This document shows, in pieces, positions 1 through 10,043 of a stretch of DNA of 64,000 nt (position 1 is the first letter of the stretch; every line of letters starts with the position of its first letter). Location of the stretch: the NCBI GenBank assembly GCA_002749535.1, contig MZZL01000390.1, positions 916,253 through 980,252 on the forward strand, given 5' to 3'. Under the pieces are notes generated by a model, which had not been told where the DNA came from, did no database searches, and was given only the letters and a program-made list of their open reading frames with translations. Source of the DNA: Apophysomyces variabilis (Eukaryota > Mucoromycota > Mucoromycetes > Mucorales > Mucoraceae). The translations under genes were made by a program, and so were the position numbers.

Positions 1-2
1 AG

Positions 3-245
3 GCAGACTTTGCTGAAAACGAACCAGTCTTTGAGTGCCTATTCCAACTGTTCCGATCCAACAACTCATTTGTAAGTGGTTATTGATACTGAACTTCCCA
101 TGTTGCTCACAATCACTTATAGGTTCTTAGCCATATCTCTCAATTCCGTCAAATCTTCACACATGTTCTCTCGGATGAGGAACAGCTAACTGAGGGAACC
201 CGCACTCAATTGATGGAACTTGTGCAGCAACTGCCTTCTCAATAA
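3..245 (+). CDS. C-terminal end of an importin-beta/karyopherin-like protein (partial)
   Basis: Only the last two exons lie in the window. Exon 3-71 reads in frame into a GT-AG intron at 72-122 (51 bases), and exon 123-245 ends at TAA. The visible tail of about 63 residues is alpha-helical and ends in ELVQQLPSQ. Its pattern (a VLSDEEQL stretch, then TRTQLMELV) resembles the last HEAT repeat of Kap123/importin-4 type karyopherins, which carry ribosomal proteins and histones into the nucleus. This rests on a short tail, so another HEAT-repeat protein is possible. The 5' part is outside the window. Confidence 0.45.
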
Positions 246-1164
246 TAATATAGACATAACTGAACCAAACGAGTACCGATTAAAGCATATATTTTCTATA
301 CAGTAAGGTTGAAATGATCTTCTACACATGATGAGAAGAGTACCAGAGCGATTCCAGATATACTGCGTTTAGGGATACGTATCAAGAAAGTACTAAATAC
401 ATGATTATTCGTTCATTTCACACCGATCTAATATCTGGTGTGGTAACTACGCGCTTGAACAAATATTTTGGATTTAATGGCATTGACGCCAGCAGATTCA
501 TTCAGGTACTTTTAGAATATGATGCCACTCTTACGACAGAGAAGTTTGCAGCTCGTTTGGTTCACAAATTGCGCCTCTGCTTTGCCAAACGGCGCTGGAT
601 CTAGTCCCAAGGTTCTCAACTGGATTCAAATCTGGGCTTAGCGAATAGTTTGTTGCAAAAAGAGTAATCCTTTATTATAATCATGGCAATAACTTTTGTT
701 TATGTCGCCCTTGCTCTATCAGGTAAATAGCTATCGGCCTTTAGAGAGAAATGATTAACGAACAAATACAGAATAAATTCGGAAATCACTTAAGCATCAT
801 AAGACAGGGCCAAAATTGTATTAAAATATTCAGTCGCTTCGATTATAGACAGGTTACCATAGTCTGATTGCTTTCACGTCTATGGATTCAATGGCAGTTA
901 TTTACATATACGTTTCCCGTTGGGAAAATGAGCGATATTTTTCATACAGTTAAAGCTCTGTCCTATCTAGGCAACTAACTTGCTCACAGGCATCTTTGCG
1001 GGTTTATGGTGAGAATGCAAAGACGCTCAACCGGATTACGTCAGTTCGTTACTCGCGGAAAGCTGGAGCTTCCAAAAATAGTAATCGGCTAGCTAACAAA
1101 TTGCAAGTCCCGCAACGCGCGTACTTTTGAACCAGAAAGGGATCGTTGAACGCTTATATCTATC
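246..1164. other. Intergenic region with the proteasome alpha2 promoter
   Basis: No supported gene. A 67-codon open frame at 401-604 has no recognisable motif and no splice partners. The last part before 1165 should hold the promoter of the proteasome gene, but no clear TATA box was recognised. Confidence 0.5.
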
Positions 1165-2157
1165 ATGGCCGACCGATACAGCTTTTCACTCACCACATTC
1201 TCGCCTTCAGGGAAGCTTGTCCAAATTGAATATGCCTTGAATGCAGTTAATGCAGGTGCAACTAGTGTAGGCATTAAAGGTACCTGTTCTTGGGAGATAA
1301 ACGTGCATTGTGAAAGAGGGAGAGAGAAAAATAGAAATATATTTTGTACTGATGACATTTTGTTGATATTATTCTCAGCAACAAATGGAATTGTTATTGC
1401 TACAGAAAAGAAGTCGGCATCTAGCTTGGTGGACGATTCGTCAGTTGAAAAAGTAGCAGTTATCTGCGCCAACATCGGCATGATCTACTCTGGCATGGGA
1501 CCCGATTTCCGTGTCTTGGTTACCAAAGCACGTAAAGCAGCGCAGCAATATAAGCGAGTATACATGGAAGAACCACCTGTCCGCATCCTTGTGCAAGAAG
1601 TAGCTAGCGTTATGCAAGAATTTACCCAGAGTGGGTGAGTCGGAATTGACAGAAGTAGCGCCCTATACACTAATCACTCTATTACAGTGGCGTCCGACCT
1701 TTCGGCGTGTCTCTTTTAATCGCAGGATATGATGAAGTCAACGGACCATCTCTTTACCAGGTGGATCCCTCGGGCTCTTACTGGGCATGGAAAGCAAGTT
1801 CTATTGGGAAGAATATGGTCAATGCAAAGACCTTCTTGGAGAAAAGGTAATAGACCGAGTTAACCGAATGAAAAGTAATTATTCTTTGTATCAGATACAA
1901 CGAAGAAATGGAACTTGAAGATGCCGTCCATACTGCTATCCTGACGGTAAGTAAAATAGCGGTATTCAAGTTATGGTAGTAACAAAAACTTGTAGCTTAA
2001 GGAAGGATTTGAAGGACAGATGACAGAAGAGAGCTTAGAAATTGGTATTATTGGAACGAGCACTCTAGGCGTGTATGGTGGAGAAAGAAAAAGTATGCCT
2101 TTGTTTAGGAAGCTGAGTCAAAACGAAGTGCGAGATTATCTCGCGAACATAGCTTAG
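1165..2157 (+). CDS. PRE8: 20S proteasome subunit alpha2 (PSMA2/PRE8 type)
   Basis: Structural alpha-ring subunit of the 20S core proteasome, in cytosol and nucleus. Five exons: 1165-1279, 1379-1634, 1688-1846, 1895-1946 and 1996-2157, giving 247 residues, the usual family length. The start [14 protein letters not shown] contains the proteasome A-type N-terminal signature, followed by [10 protein letters not shown]. Later blocks typical of alpha2 are [32 protein letters not shown], and [21 protein letters not shown]. The C-terminus ends [10 protein letters not shown] as in animal and yeast alpha2. All four introns are GT-AG and keep the frame. The downstream F-box gene is convergent. Identification is secure. 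Confidence 0.97.
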
Positions 2158-2605
2158 AAGGCAGTGAATTTTCCCCTTCTCTATGTTCTCTTTCTACCAT
2201 TAAACCACTGATTCTACTGTTGAGTAACGGACTTTATGAAAACTATATTAATGACGACGCATAGCAGGAGAAGTCATAGGCTGGGTACGCTCGTTGCAAG
2301 AAATTATAGTAGACGCAGTCATATTTGGGCTTAGAGTGATACACGTGTTTTCCAGTAGATTTCGTTGATATTCCACATAACATGCTTTAATTTGGCCTCC
2401 AGAAAGAGGCATTGGTCTGCCATATAAAAAGCATGTACTGATATGAACGCCTGATTTCTGTTGCTTTTGATACAAAACTAGACGTTCCATGGTGAAAAGA
2501 GATGAAAATTTTATATCTGCATGCGTGAGATATCTTTTAATATATCTAAACAGAACGTTGACTTGGGAGGAGACACGTATTAAAACAGAATGATCCAGTC
2601 GAGAC
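2158..2605. other. Convergent intergenic spacer
   Basis: Spacer between the stop codons of the proteasome gene and the minus-strand F-box gene. It should hold both 3' ends. No other gene seen. Confidence 0.5.
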
Positions 2606-3865
2606 TTAATTACTTGTTCTTTTGAATAACTGTCGTATTTCTTCCAATTCTTCAATATCAAGTGCAAGCGTTTGTCGAGGAAGATTGATTTCCATGCGAT
2701 GTCTTTCATCACGCTGTCTGATCGACCACAGGCCACCGTTTGCACTCGTTGGTGGATGGATCTCGTATATTCTGGAAATACGACGCACTCCTCGAGGTCG
2801 AGTTGCCGCATCTCTCTGAGATTGATGGGATGCATTCCTCCTTTCGATCATTTTCTTTGCTTGAATAGATTGTGGGTCAGTTCGTCGTTGAGCCACAGTC
2901 TCTATCGCTCTCCATACAACACTTGGAATCTCATCAGTCATCCAACTTGCCAGTTCCAGATGTTCAAGACGTTGACAACACAGCAGAATGCCTTTCATAC
3001 TACCCTTAACTATATTATCAGAGGCTTCCTCTTCCTCTTCCGCTTCCCTTGCCAAGGGGGTCTGGGAAGGCCAAGTGGTGGCACGGATAATAAGACACTC
3101 AATGCTATTGGCGTGGGTTGCAACCGCTGTAAGCGTTTGAGGGCCATCGCAGCGAATAGACAAACGGCGCAGCTGAGATCCGTAAAATGCGATCGCATCA
3201 CATAAGGTTGGCTCGCTCACTTGTTGAAGGGATATAGACAGATCCTGGATATGACTGCAGTGATTTTGAAGAGCCCGTACTGCAAGTCCATTGGCTGTGC
3301 TGTCACGATTATGGTTAGCACCGAAGTCCACCTGAACAAGACGAGGCAGTGCTGCAAGAAGACGCGACACTGCAGGTTCGGAGAAGTCGGTCCAAAAAAG
3401 CGTTAGACCGCCTGCGCTTTTAAATTGAAGCGTCGCTAGGTCTGTGCTGACGAGGTTACAGTAACGAAATACCAGGTTCTGGACATTCGGTAACGCTGTT
3501 GCCAGCTGCGTCACAGTCTCTACAGACAAAGTGCGGAAATGGTGGAAAATAACCGTAGAGACATTAGGTAGTTCAATGGGAAGAGAGCGGAAATCGGCAA
3601 CTAACCAATGGCTATTGCTTTGTCGACCTACTAAAGATATTTTCTTGGTGTATAGCTTTACTGCATTCTTTAGCCGGAGGTGCTGTTGTAATCCATCCAG
3701 AAACTGTTGAAAATGGCTCCGGAGCTCAAGTTCAATATGTGCGTACAGCACAGGTAAGCATAATTCGTACCCTCGCTGGCATGTCAAGCAGAGCTGAGCA
3801 ATGGCCGATCGGCCTAACAAAGACAGGAGACAGTGAAGTAATTCTGGTGGTAGCCTCAGCAACAT
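2606..3865 (-). CDS. F-box protein with degenerate leucine-rich repeats
   Basis: Single-exon reading frame of 419 residues on the minus strand. Residues 1-45 (LRLPPELLHCLLSLLGRSAI and following) match the F-box helix pattern, which docks on Skp1 in SCF ubiquitin ligases. From about residue 90 to 300 come irregular leucine-rich repeats, for example LPNVSTVIFHHF, LPNVQNLVFRYCN and LPRLVQVDFGAN. These would form the substrate-binding surface. An acidic patch (EAEEEEEASDN) lies near residue 275, and the tail is basic and possibly disordered. Many such F-box/LRR genes occur in Mucoromycota. The substrate is unknown. Overlapping open frames on both strands at 2248-3205 are shadows. Confidence 0.75.
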   Translation of the reverse strand: MLLRLPPELLHCLLSLLGRSAIAQLCLTCQRGYELCLPVLYAHIELELRSHFQQFLDGLQQHLRLKNAVKLYTKKISLVGRQSNSHWLVADFRSLPIELPNVSTVIFHHFRTLSVETVTQLATALPNVQNLVFRYCNLVSTDLATLQFKSAGGLTLFWTDFSEPAVSRLLAALPRLVQVDFGANHNRDSTANGLAVRALQNHCSHIQDLSISLQQVSEPTLCDAIAFYGSQLRRLSIRCDGPQTLTAVATHANSIECLIIRATTWPSQTPLAREAEEEEEASDNIVKGSMKGILLCCQRLEHLELASWMTDEIPSVVWRAIETVAQRRTDPQSIQAKKMIERRNASHQSQRDAATRPRGVRRISRIYEIHPPTSANGGLWSIRQRDERHRMEINLPRQTLALDIEELEEIRQLFKRTSN

Positions 3866-4964
3866 GCGATAGTGAATAGGGTCTACTTTTTTTCCTCTTT
3901 TGTAGCTGCTTTCTTTACTTCTAATTGATCCACGTGAACGAGATGTGATTGTATACTAGCCTTACTATAGCTGGTGAGAAAAATGTTAAGCAGTTTCTTT
4001 CCTTGATATAAGGCTATTTTTAGCGGCATAGCCACTGTAAGAAATAGCTGAGCAATGACTGAGGGTCTTATTCACCAGGTTACTTTAAGTAGCTTAGTTG
4101 CTTCTTGCCTTCTTAATAGTAATAGTCAATAGGTACTATATAAAGAGTAAAACAGTTATGGAATGCACAGGATTAAGTTAGTCTATTTAGTAAAGTCACT
4201 TCGACAAATAGACCATACTCTAATTGAATGTTTATTCTGTTGCCTCCTCTTCTATCGTCTGTCCATAATTAAGTGAATAGATAATCTCGTATCCGTCAAT
4301 ATAATGTACATTGTGGCATTCAGATCTTCTTTAGTTTATTACTACAGTATCTTCGTTATATATATAGCTTCATGTATTATATTAGAAGAACATTAGCAGT
4401 AGAAAACTACTATGTGTTTAATATACTAGACAAAATCAAGCATCATATATTTCGGTCATCAACAACTGCCTTAAACGATATATACCTTTCTCAGACAGTT
4501 TATTAATAACGGGATTGCAGCTTTACAAAAGTTACCTTAAGCAGCATATAATGAGTGAGACGTCCTTTAAGAAAATCTGATTCATCACTTTGTACAAAAG
4601 TAGTTGCAGTCCTTTATTATTTTCTTCTGAAAGAGATAGAGACATCTAAACGATAGAGACACTGAAAGCATTTTTTCGGCAACTCAAAGGATTATTCAAG
4701 GCATTGATATTATGCAAGTGTGTCAGCAACACAAGGCTGGCTATAAGGTTAGAAAAGAATTTATATCCCTTTAATTTACGCCTAACAACGAGTTGGTATA
4801 CCACTACTGGTACACAATGTCTCCGATCAATTTTTTTTTGATTAGTGACATTGTTGTATTAGAATGGATAATGGATCAGACATATAGACTCAAATAAGAG
4901 AATACGTTGAGACTGGTGTTTATTCCTGAAAGAAGGATCACAAACTAAGAACCTATGTCTAATG
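3866..4964. other. AT-rich intergenic DNA, no gene seen
   Basis: Long AT-rich stretch dense in stop codons on all frames. A T-rich imperfect hairpin lies at about 4815-4856 (stem of about 17 bases with mismatches). No protein homology recognised. Confidence 0.5.
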
Positions 4965-5797
4965 ATTAAAGAATAAATCTTTTCATATATTTGAAACTGA
5001 TGTATAAAAAGGAATAACAGAATACTCAGAATAAGCGAGACTGAAAAAAGATGTTTTTTATTTCACAAATAATTGTTCTCTTTAAATATCTTTAGAAACG
5101 CGTGTGTTATATGTAGATAGAAAAGGGGACGGATAGAATCCTTTGAGACTGTTGGATCTCTTTATTTCATTCAACTTGTCTGCCTATTTATAATTATTTG
5201 CTCTTATGCGGGATTTGTAATTAGTGAACGTTCTTCTCGGCGATAGGTGTATGATTTAGCTAAGTGTAATAACTGTGGTAGAGCAGTGTCACCTTGTCTT
5301 CATCCTCGGTGATAGATCTCTGATTTAGAGAAGAGGTGCAGTCGATGTTCCAAACTAGAGAAGTTCACTGTAAATGGAAANATTAAAGAATAAATCTTTT
5401 CATATATTTGAAACTGATGTATAAAAAGGAATAACAGAATACTCAGAATAAGCGAGACTGAAAAAAGATGTTTTTTATTTCACAAATAATTGTTCTCTTT
5501 AAATATCTTTAGAAACGCGTGTGTTATATGTAGATAGAAAAGGGGACGGATAGAATCCTTTGAGACTGTTGGATCTCTTTATTTCATTCAACTTGTCTGC
5601 CTATTTATAATTATTTGCTCTTATGCGGGATTTGTAATTAGTGAACGTTCTTCTCGGCGATAGGTGTATGATTTAGCTAAGTGTAATAACTGTGGTAGAG
5701 CAGTGTCACCTTGTCTTCATCCTCGGTGATAGATCTCTGATTTAGAGAAGAGGTGCAGTCGATGTTCCAAACTAGAGAAGTTCACTGTAAATGGAAA
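4965..5797. repeat. 416-base direct duplication around a single N
   Basis: Bases 4965-5380 and 5382-5797 read the same throughout the parts compared, 417 bases apart, separated by one N at 5381. Each copy starts attaaagaataaatc and ends gtaaatggaaa. A perfect duplication meeting exactly at an N is what results when two contig ends that overlap are joined without merging. The real locus probably has one copy. A collapsed pair of LTRs is less likely, since the ends are not TG...CA. Confidence 0.9.
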
Positions 5798-6082
5798 CAC
5801 GTTAATTCCAATCATCCTGTTCATGGAACACAAGTACTAGGAAGTCACACTACGACAGCGACGTATACCACAACGCGTGCAGGTAAAAGCGGGTTGGGGT
5901 AGTTACTAATAACTTTCGTAAAATTCATACGATCGGTAATGACATATTAATCTTCTGTCTTTTGATATTCTGTGTCTGCTAGGGTTCCAGCAACAGATGA
6001 GTAGATTATGACGATGTTAGTGTAACCTGATCCATACAGGCATTATAGCCAATATGTTCACTGACAGTCTAGACCTGATGTT

Positions 6083-7467
6083 TTACACTGCGGTCAAAAA
6101 AAGATTCTACCATCGGTAGAAACTTGGTGGAATCTGAGATTCCACCACCTTTCCACCACCTTTCCACCGCTTTTCCACCATGCGGTGGAATCTCTTCAAA
6201 GGTTTGTGGAATGTACCTTCCACCACCTTTTTCACCACCTTTTCCACCACCTTTCTACCATCCTCCAAGTTCAACAATTGGATGAACTGCTATATGATAG
6301 AGACCATTACAATGATGTTATTGGATCAAGTAGTATGCATTAGAGGCTAACGTTTTAGTTTCATTCGACCATATTCCTTTATTCAAGCACTTTTTATTGG
6401 ATTAACTTGCCTACAACGATACATTCTATTGGAGCTACTGATTTTTATCTAGTCTATCCGATTGGATGTTCTTTTCGTTGTGTACATTATTTTAGCCATT
6501 AAGATACACTTCTTTATCATATACAAGGAAGCTTCTTTAGCTATATATATAGGAAAAAAACAGACACTTTTATTTTCTTGGAGCTATGTAGCGTAATGTA
6601 CTAACAAATAGCTAACTTTATGCTTAGTTTTATATTATCTTACCTAATTACTGAAGGTTAAAGAAGCATAGCTTTTAAAAATGACAATTAGTAAAACGTA
6701 CTAAAAGCTAACACACAGTAGCATACCTAAGCCAGCATGCAATAACGAATGGCAGCATTACGTATAGGCCTACAAAAAGTTACCTTGCCAAGTAATTAAA
6801 TTACGACGTAAAAAAGTATCTGTACCATTAAAAAGTATGTCATCTTTCTCTGTTTCCATTTTGTTAAGAAACGAAAGCTACTCTATATAATAATCAAAAA
6901 GTCAAGATTAGTTACATTTAGGTCAATCAATCAAAATACCTTATTAAAAGTAAGAAGCAAGCTCTTCTATAACGTAGTGATCATTCTAGCTATCAAAAGA
7001 AAAAAAGAATGAGATGCTATGAAATGAAGATAAAAGCTTACCAGCAAAGGGTATGCTTTTAGATCAAGGTTGCATATTATTAGGATCATATACTAGCAAC
7101 GTTTTCAAAGTGAGTTTTCTGATGAAGAAGTGGTAAAACACTATGAAACAAAAAATGGTATAGAGGAAAAAGTTTGCAAAAGAAAAGGATGAATAAAAGG
7201 AAAACGCGGATAACTCTGTAAAAAAAAAAGAAACCATGTTAGAAGCGCGTGACATAAATAATTATGCAGTTCCTGGGAAATGTGAATGCACTAGTTTTGC
7301 TGTGGTAACTTAATTTTGTATGCATGTCTGCTAAAGTAACAGCGTTTAGGTAGAGAGAAAAATGTGGTAATATAAGAAATTCTACCACCTGGGTGGAAAG
7401 TGGGTAGAACCAGAGATTCTACCATGTGGTGTAAAGGTGGTAGAATCACCCTTCAACCGCAGTGTTA
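6083..7467. mobile_element. Non-autonomous CACTA-like DNA transposon with TTA target duplication
   Basis: The element spans 6086-7464 (1,379 bases) and is flanked on both sides by TTA (6083-6085 and 7465-7467). The left end reads CACTGCGGTcaaaaaaaGATTCTACC; the right end, reverse complemented, reads CACTGCGGTtgaagggtGATTCTACC. Behind both ends lie clusters of short repeats built on TTCCACCACC and GATTCTACC, arranged as small hairpins (about 6104-6265 and 7378-7450). CACTG-type ends, a three-base target duplication and subterminal repeats are hallmarks of the CACTA (CMC/EnSpm) superfamily. PIF/Harbinger also duplicates TTA and remains an alternative. No transposase frame is present, so movement would need an enzyme from elsewhere. 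Confidence 0.82.
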
Positions 7468-8037
7468 TCCACTGAATATAGTGATATAATTATGTCAGAT
7501 ATGACAACAGATACAATAGTAAGGAGTTTTGACTGTCTATAATATTTAATTTTAAGCAAAAGATCACTGTTAAAACTTTATTAAAAACTTTAATTCTTTG
7601 AACCTTATCTATATTATCTATTTGCTATTATATCAACTAATAATTAGCTATTTACTATCAAAACGTTGGCCCTATATTTCTTATTTAAACAACTTAACTT
7701 ATTGTTTAACTTTATTATATATTTTAATTTATATGTAAACCAAAATAAACTAAAAACACAAAGTATAGCAATTGTATAAAAAAAAAAGCAAAAAAGTTGC
7801 AGATATAAGAATATAAAATAATGAGAAAAGGGAGTACTGTAATAATACTCCGTTTATATACCTTTTTGATCTGGCAAACCCTCTTAGGTACACTACATTA
7901 ATTTGAAATTTTGTGTACCTAAAGATTTTCTATGTAAATGTTCTCAACATTTCTTGTGATTCTCAGCACATTTTCTGTTTTTTTAATAGGCTGTTGATCT
8001 GGAATAATATGAACGAGTCATTCGTTCTCAGAAAAAA
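7468..8037. other. AT-rich spacer upstream of the tRNA gene
   Basis: Very AT-rich, many stops, no gene recognised. Confidence 0.5.
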
Positions 8038-8109
8038 GGGGATGTGGTGTAGTGGTATCACGTCTGCTTCGCATGCAGAAGGCCCCGGGTTCAAACCCCG
8101 GCGTCTCCA
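8038..8109 (+). tRNA. tRNA-Ala (anticodon CGC)
   Basis: A 72-base cloverleaf without intron. The acceptor pairs ggggatg with cgtctcc and includes the G3:U70 wobble that marks alanine tRNAs. The D arm is gtg/cac, the anticodon stem is tctgc/gcaga with loop ttcgcat (anticodon CGC, reading GCG), and the T arm is ccggg-ttcaaac-cccgg. The discriminator is A and no CCA is encoded, as expected in a nuclear gene. TTTTT at 8110-8114 is the RNA polymerase III terminator. LTR-like units begin 54 bases downstream. Confidence 0.96.
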
Positions 8110-8162
8110 TTTTTAGTATCCGCCTGTCGTTGTCGTAACACAAACTATCCCACCAATCACGG

Positions 8163-8519
8163 TGTTGTGCCTGCAAAGTTGTAGTGACACAAACCTTTTG
8201 CTCAGATTGGCTTTGATCCAAAAACGGTAAACCTCTAACGCCTCGGCCTTCACTACAAAAGACCAACATCTCCAGGAGGACCATGCTCAGCAAAATCTTT
8301 ACATAATCTCTCGTCCGTTTATTTTACTTATTTTGAATGCTCGACCGTATCAGCATTGTTACAATTAGATTTAGAAAAATATAAATATTCATAGATTTGT
8401 TTAGCAATAAAGATTATCATCCCTTTGTTCCCTATCTCTTTTGTTACCCTTGATCCCCAGTGGGTTTGACCTTTGCCAGGAAGAAAACCCAGATCAGGAA
8501 GAAAATACCGCGCACGACA
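8163..8519 (+). repeat. Solo LTR-like unit, copy 1 (357 bases)
   Basis: Starts TGTTGTGCC and ends GCGCACGACA, so it has the TG...CA form with short inverted ends. The four bases acgg precede it (8159-8162) and follow it (8520-8523), a likely target duplication. It carries a TATAAATA box at about 8380 followed by an AATAAAG-type signal near 8406, in the order expected in an LTR on the plus strand. A near-identical copy lies inverted at 9687-10043. No retrotransposon genes lie nearby, so this is a solo LTR. Open frames on the minus strand here (8018-8293) are not genes. Confidence 0.75.
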
Positions 8520-9686
8520 ACGGTTGTCGGAGCCGGAATTGGCGCATGTGTCATATATATTTTACCTCTTTTAAAGTCCCTTTGTACGACTATGCTTCTC
8601 AGTAGCACAGACCTGTTCAATGTGAGTCATCGCGACATTGTAACGCAAGCAATACTCCATGACTCACCTCAGGTCAAGTTGAGAACAATTGTATTAGAAT
8701 TAGGCAGTATAAATATGAGCAAAGCAAAACAAATGAACAACATCCATTGTTTGTCTTTATTTTATTGTTATCGCTCTCGTCTATCTTCCTCAGTGATCTT
8801 GCACGATTATATCAGATCAAGGATTGATACGACACATGAACGTAAAGACTCTTTTTGCTGAAGCCTTCCAAGAAGTTCCTAGATACTTCTCGCATCTTCA
8901 GCTTCGTAGAAAACTATAGAAATATTATACGTATAAATACTTTGGATAGTTTGTGAAGAATAAATATCATCGAATTCCCTCCCACACTTTTATCTTTTAC
9001 TTCTGTTCCTTTACGATTTCTATATTCCAGCTTGATTGGCAACTCGCGCCCAAAACAGTAGCTGTGAATCGACTTTACGAAAACGACACGGTCAAGAGCT
9101 TAAGATGGCAATCTTCGGTCCTCTTCCAAAAATGTCATGAACTACAAGAAGTACTCTCGGTTATCGACTTTGACGTAATGCTCTCAATTGGTTTCCTTTT
9201 GCATCCCATTCCGACAAGGATTACATAATGTAGCTAGAATCAAAAGATATAAATATTAGACAGACGAGACCGAATAAACATCATCACTTTTATCTATCGT
9301 TTATTTTCTTCATTGGACTCGTCGATCATCCTTGAAGATCTTGTGCGGACTATTTCAGATCGAGATTGGTACGACATCGTAGCATACTTCCTTGTATCAC
9401 CTTTTTTGCTGCTTTTGGTACATGTTAGTTCTACCATTCCTCTCTGTTCCTCAAATGCTTTCACTGTGAGTCATGGATGACTATTGTTACTCAAAGGCAT
9501 AACTCTCCATGACTCACTAACGATCAAAATGTAGAAAACTGTAGAAAACCATTTAGTATAAATATCTTGGAACTGGAAAGCAATAAAAATCATCATTCGT
9601 TTATTTTCTTATTTTCCTTTGTTCTATCTGACGCTATTCAACTACACGTCCGTGGCCATTGATTGGATCAGCCGAAAAGAAGTACG
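8520..9686 (+). repeat. Degenerate relatives of the LTR unit, in tandem
   Basis: At least four TATAAATA boxes (about 8710, 8932, 9250 and 9560), most followed 20-35 bases later by AATAAA-like plus ATCATC signals, repeat the architecture of the 357-base LTR. Paired TGAGTCAT/ATGACTCA motifs occur near 8622/8660 and 9472/9512. This suggests several older, diverged LTR insertions next to one another. Exact unit borders cannot be set by eye. Open frames at 8460-8861 and 8953-9228 lie within these repeats and are not supported as genes. Confidence 0.5.
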
Positions 9687-10043
9687 TGTCGTGCGCGGTA
9701 TTTTCTTCCTGATCTGGGTTTTCTTCCTGGCAAAGGTCAAACCCACTGGGGATCAAGGGTAACAAAAGAGATAGGGAACAAAGGGATGATAATCTTTATT
9801 GCTAAACAAATCTATGAATATTTATATTTTTCTAAATCTAATTGTAACAATGCTGATACGGTCGAGCATTCAAAATAAGTAAAATAAACGGACGAGAGAT
9901 TATGTAAAGATTTTGCTGAGCATGGTCCTCCTGGAGATGTTGGTCTTTTGTAGTGAAGGCCGAGGCGTTAGAGGTTTACCGTTTTTGGATCAAAGCCAAT
10001 CTGAGCAAAAGGTTTGTGTCACTACAACTTTGCAGGCACGACA
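9687..10043 (-). repeat. Solo LTR-like unit, copy 2, inverted (357 bases)
   Basis: Reverse complement of the 8163-8519 unit with the same length. On the plus strand it starts TGTCGTGCGCGG and ends GGCACGACA. One difference seen is C for T near the terminus; the rest compared by eye is almost identical. The flanks (tacg and ggat) do not match, so no target duplication is visible for this copy. With copy 1 it forms an inverted repeat with a 1,167-base spacer. Confidence 0.75.

Noticed and set aside
401..604. 67-codon open frame as a small gene
   Set aside because: No recognisable motif, no splice partners, and length is within chance for this base composition.
2248..3205. Open frames on both strands overlapping the F-box gene
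   Set aside because: Shadows of the 419-codon F-box frame, which has clear domain content.
4815..4856. T-loop hairpin as a transcription terminator or MITE
   Set aside because: Imperfect stem, no gene ends beside it, and no second copy seen.
8018..8293. Minus-strand open frame shared with the plus-strand frame at 9913-10143
   Set aside because: The shared peptide comes from the inverted LTR-like repeat, and the minus frame also runs through the tRNA gene.
8163..10043. One DNA transposon with 357-base terminal inverted repeats
   Set aside because: Each arm has its own TG...CA ends and internal TATA and polyadenylation-like signals, and arm 1 has its own target duplication (acgg). Outer flanks do not match, so two solo LTRs fit better.
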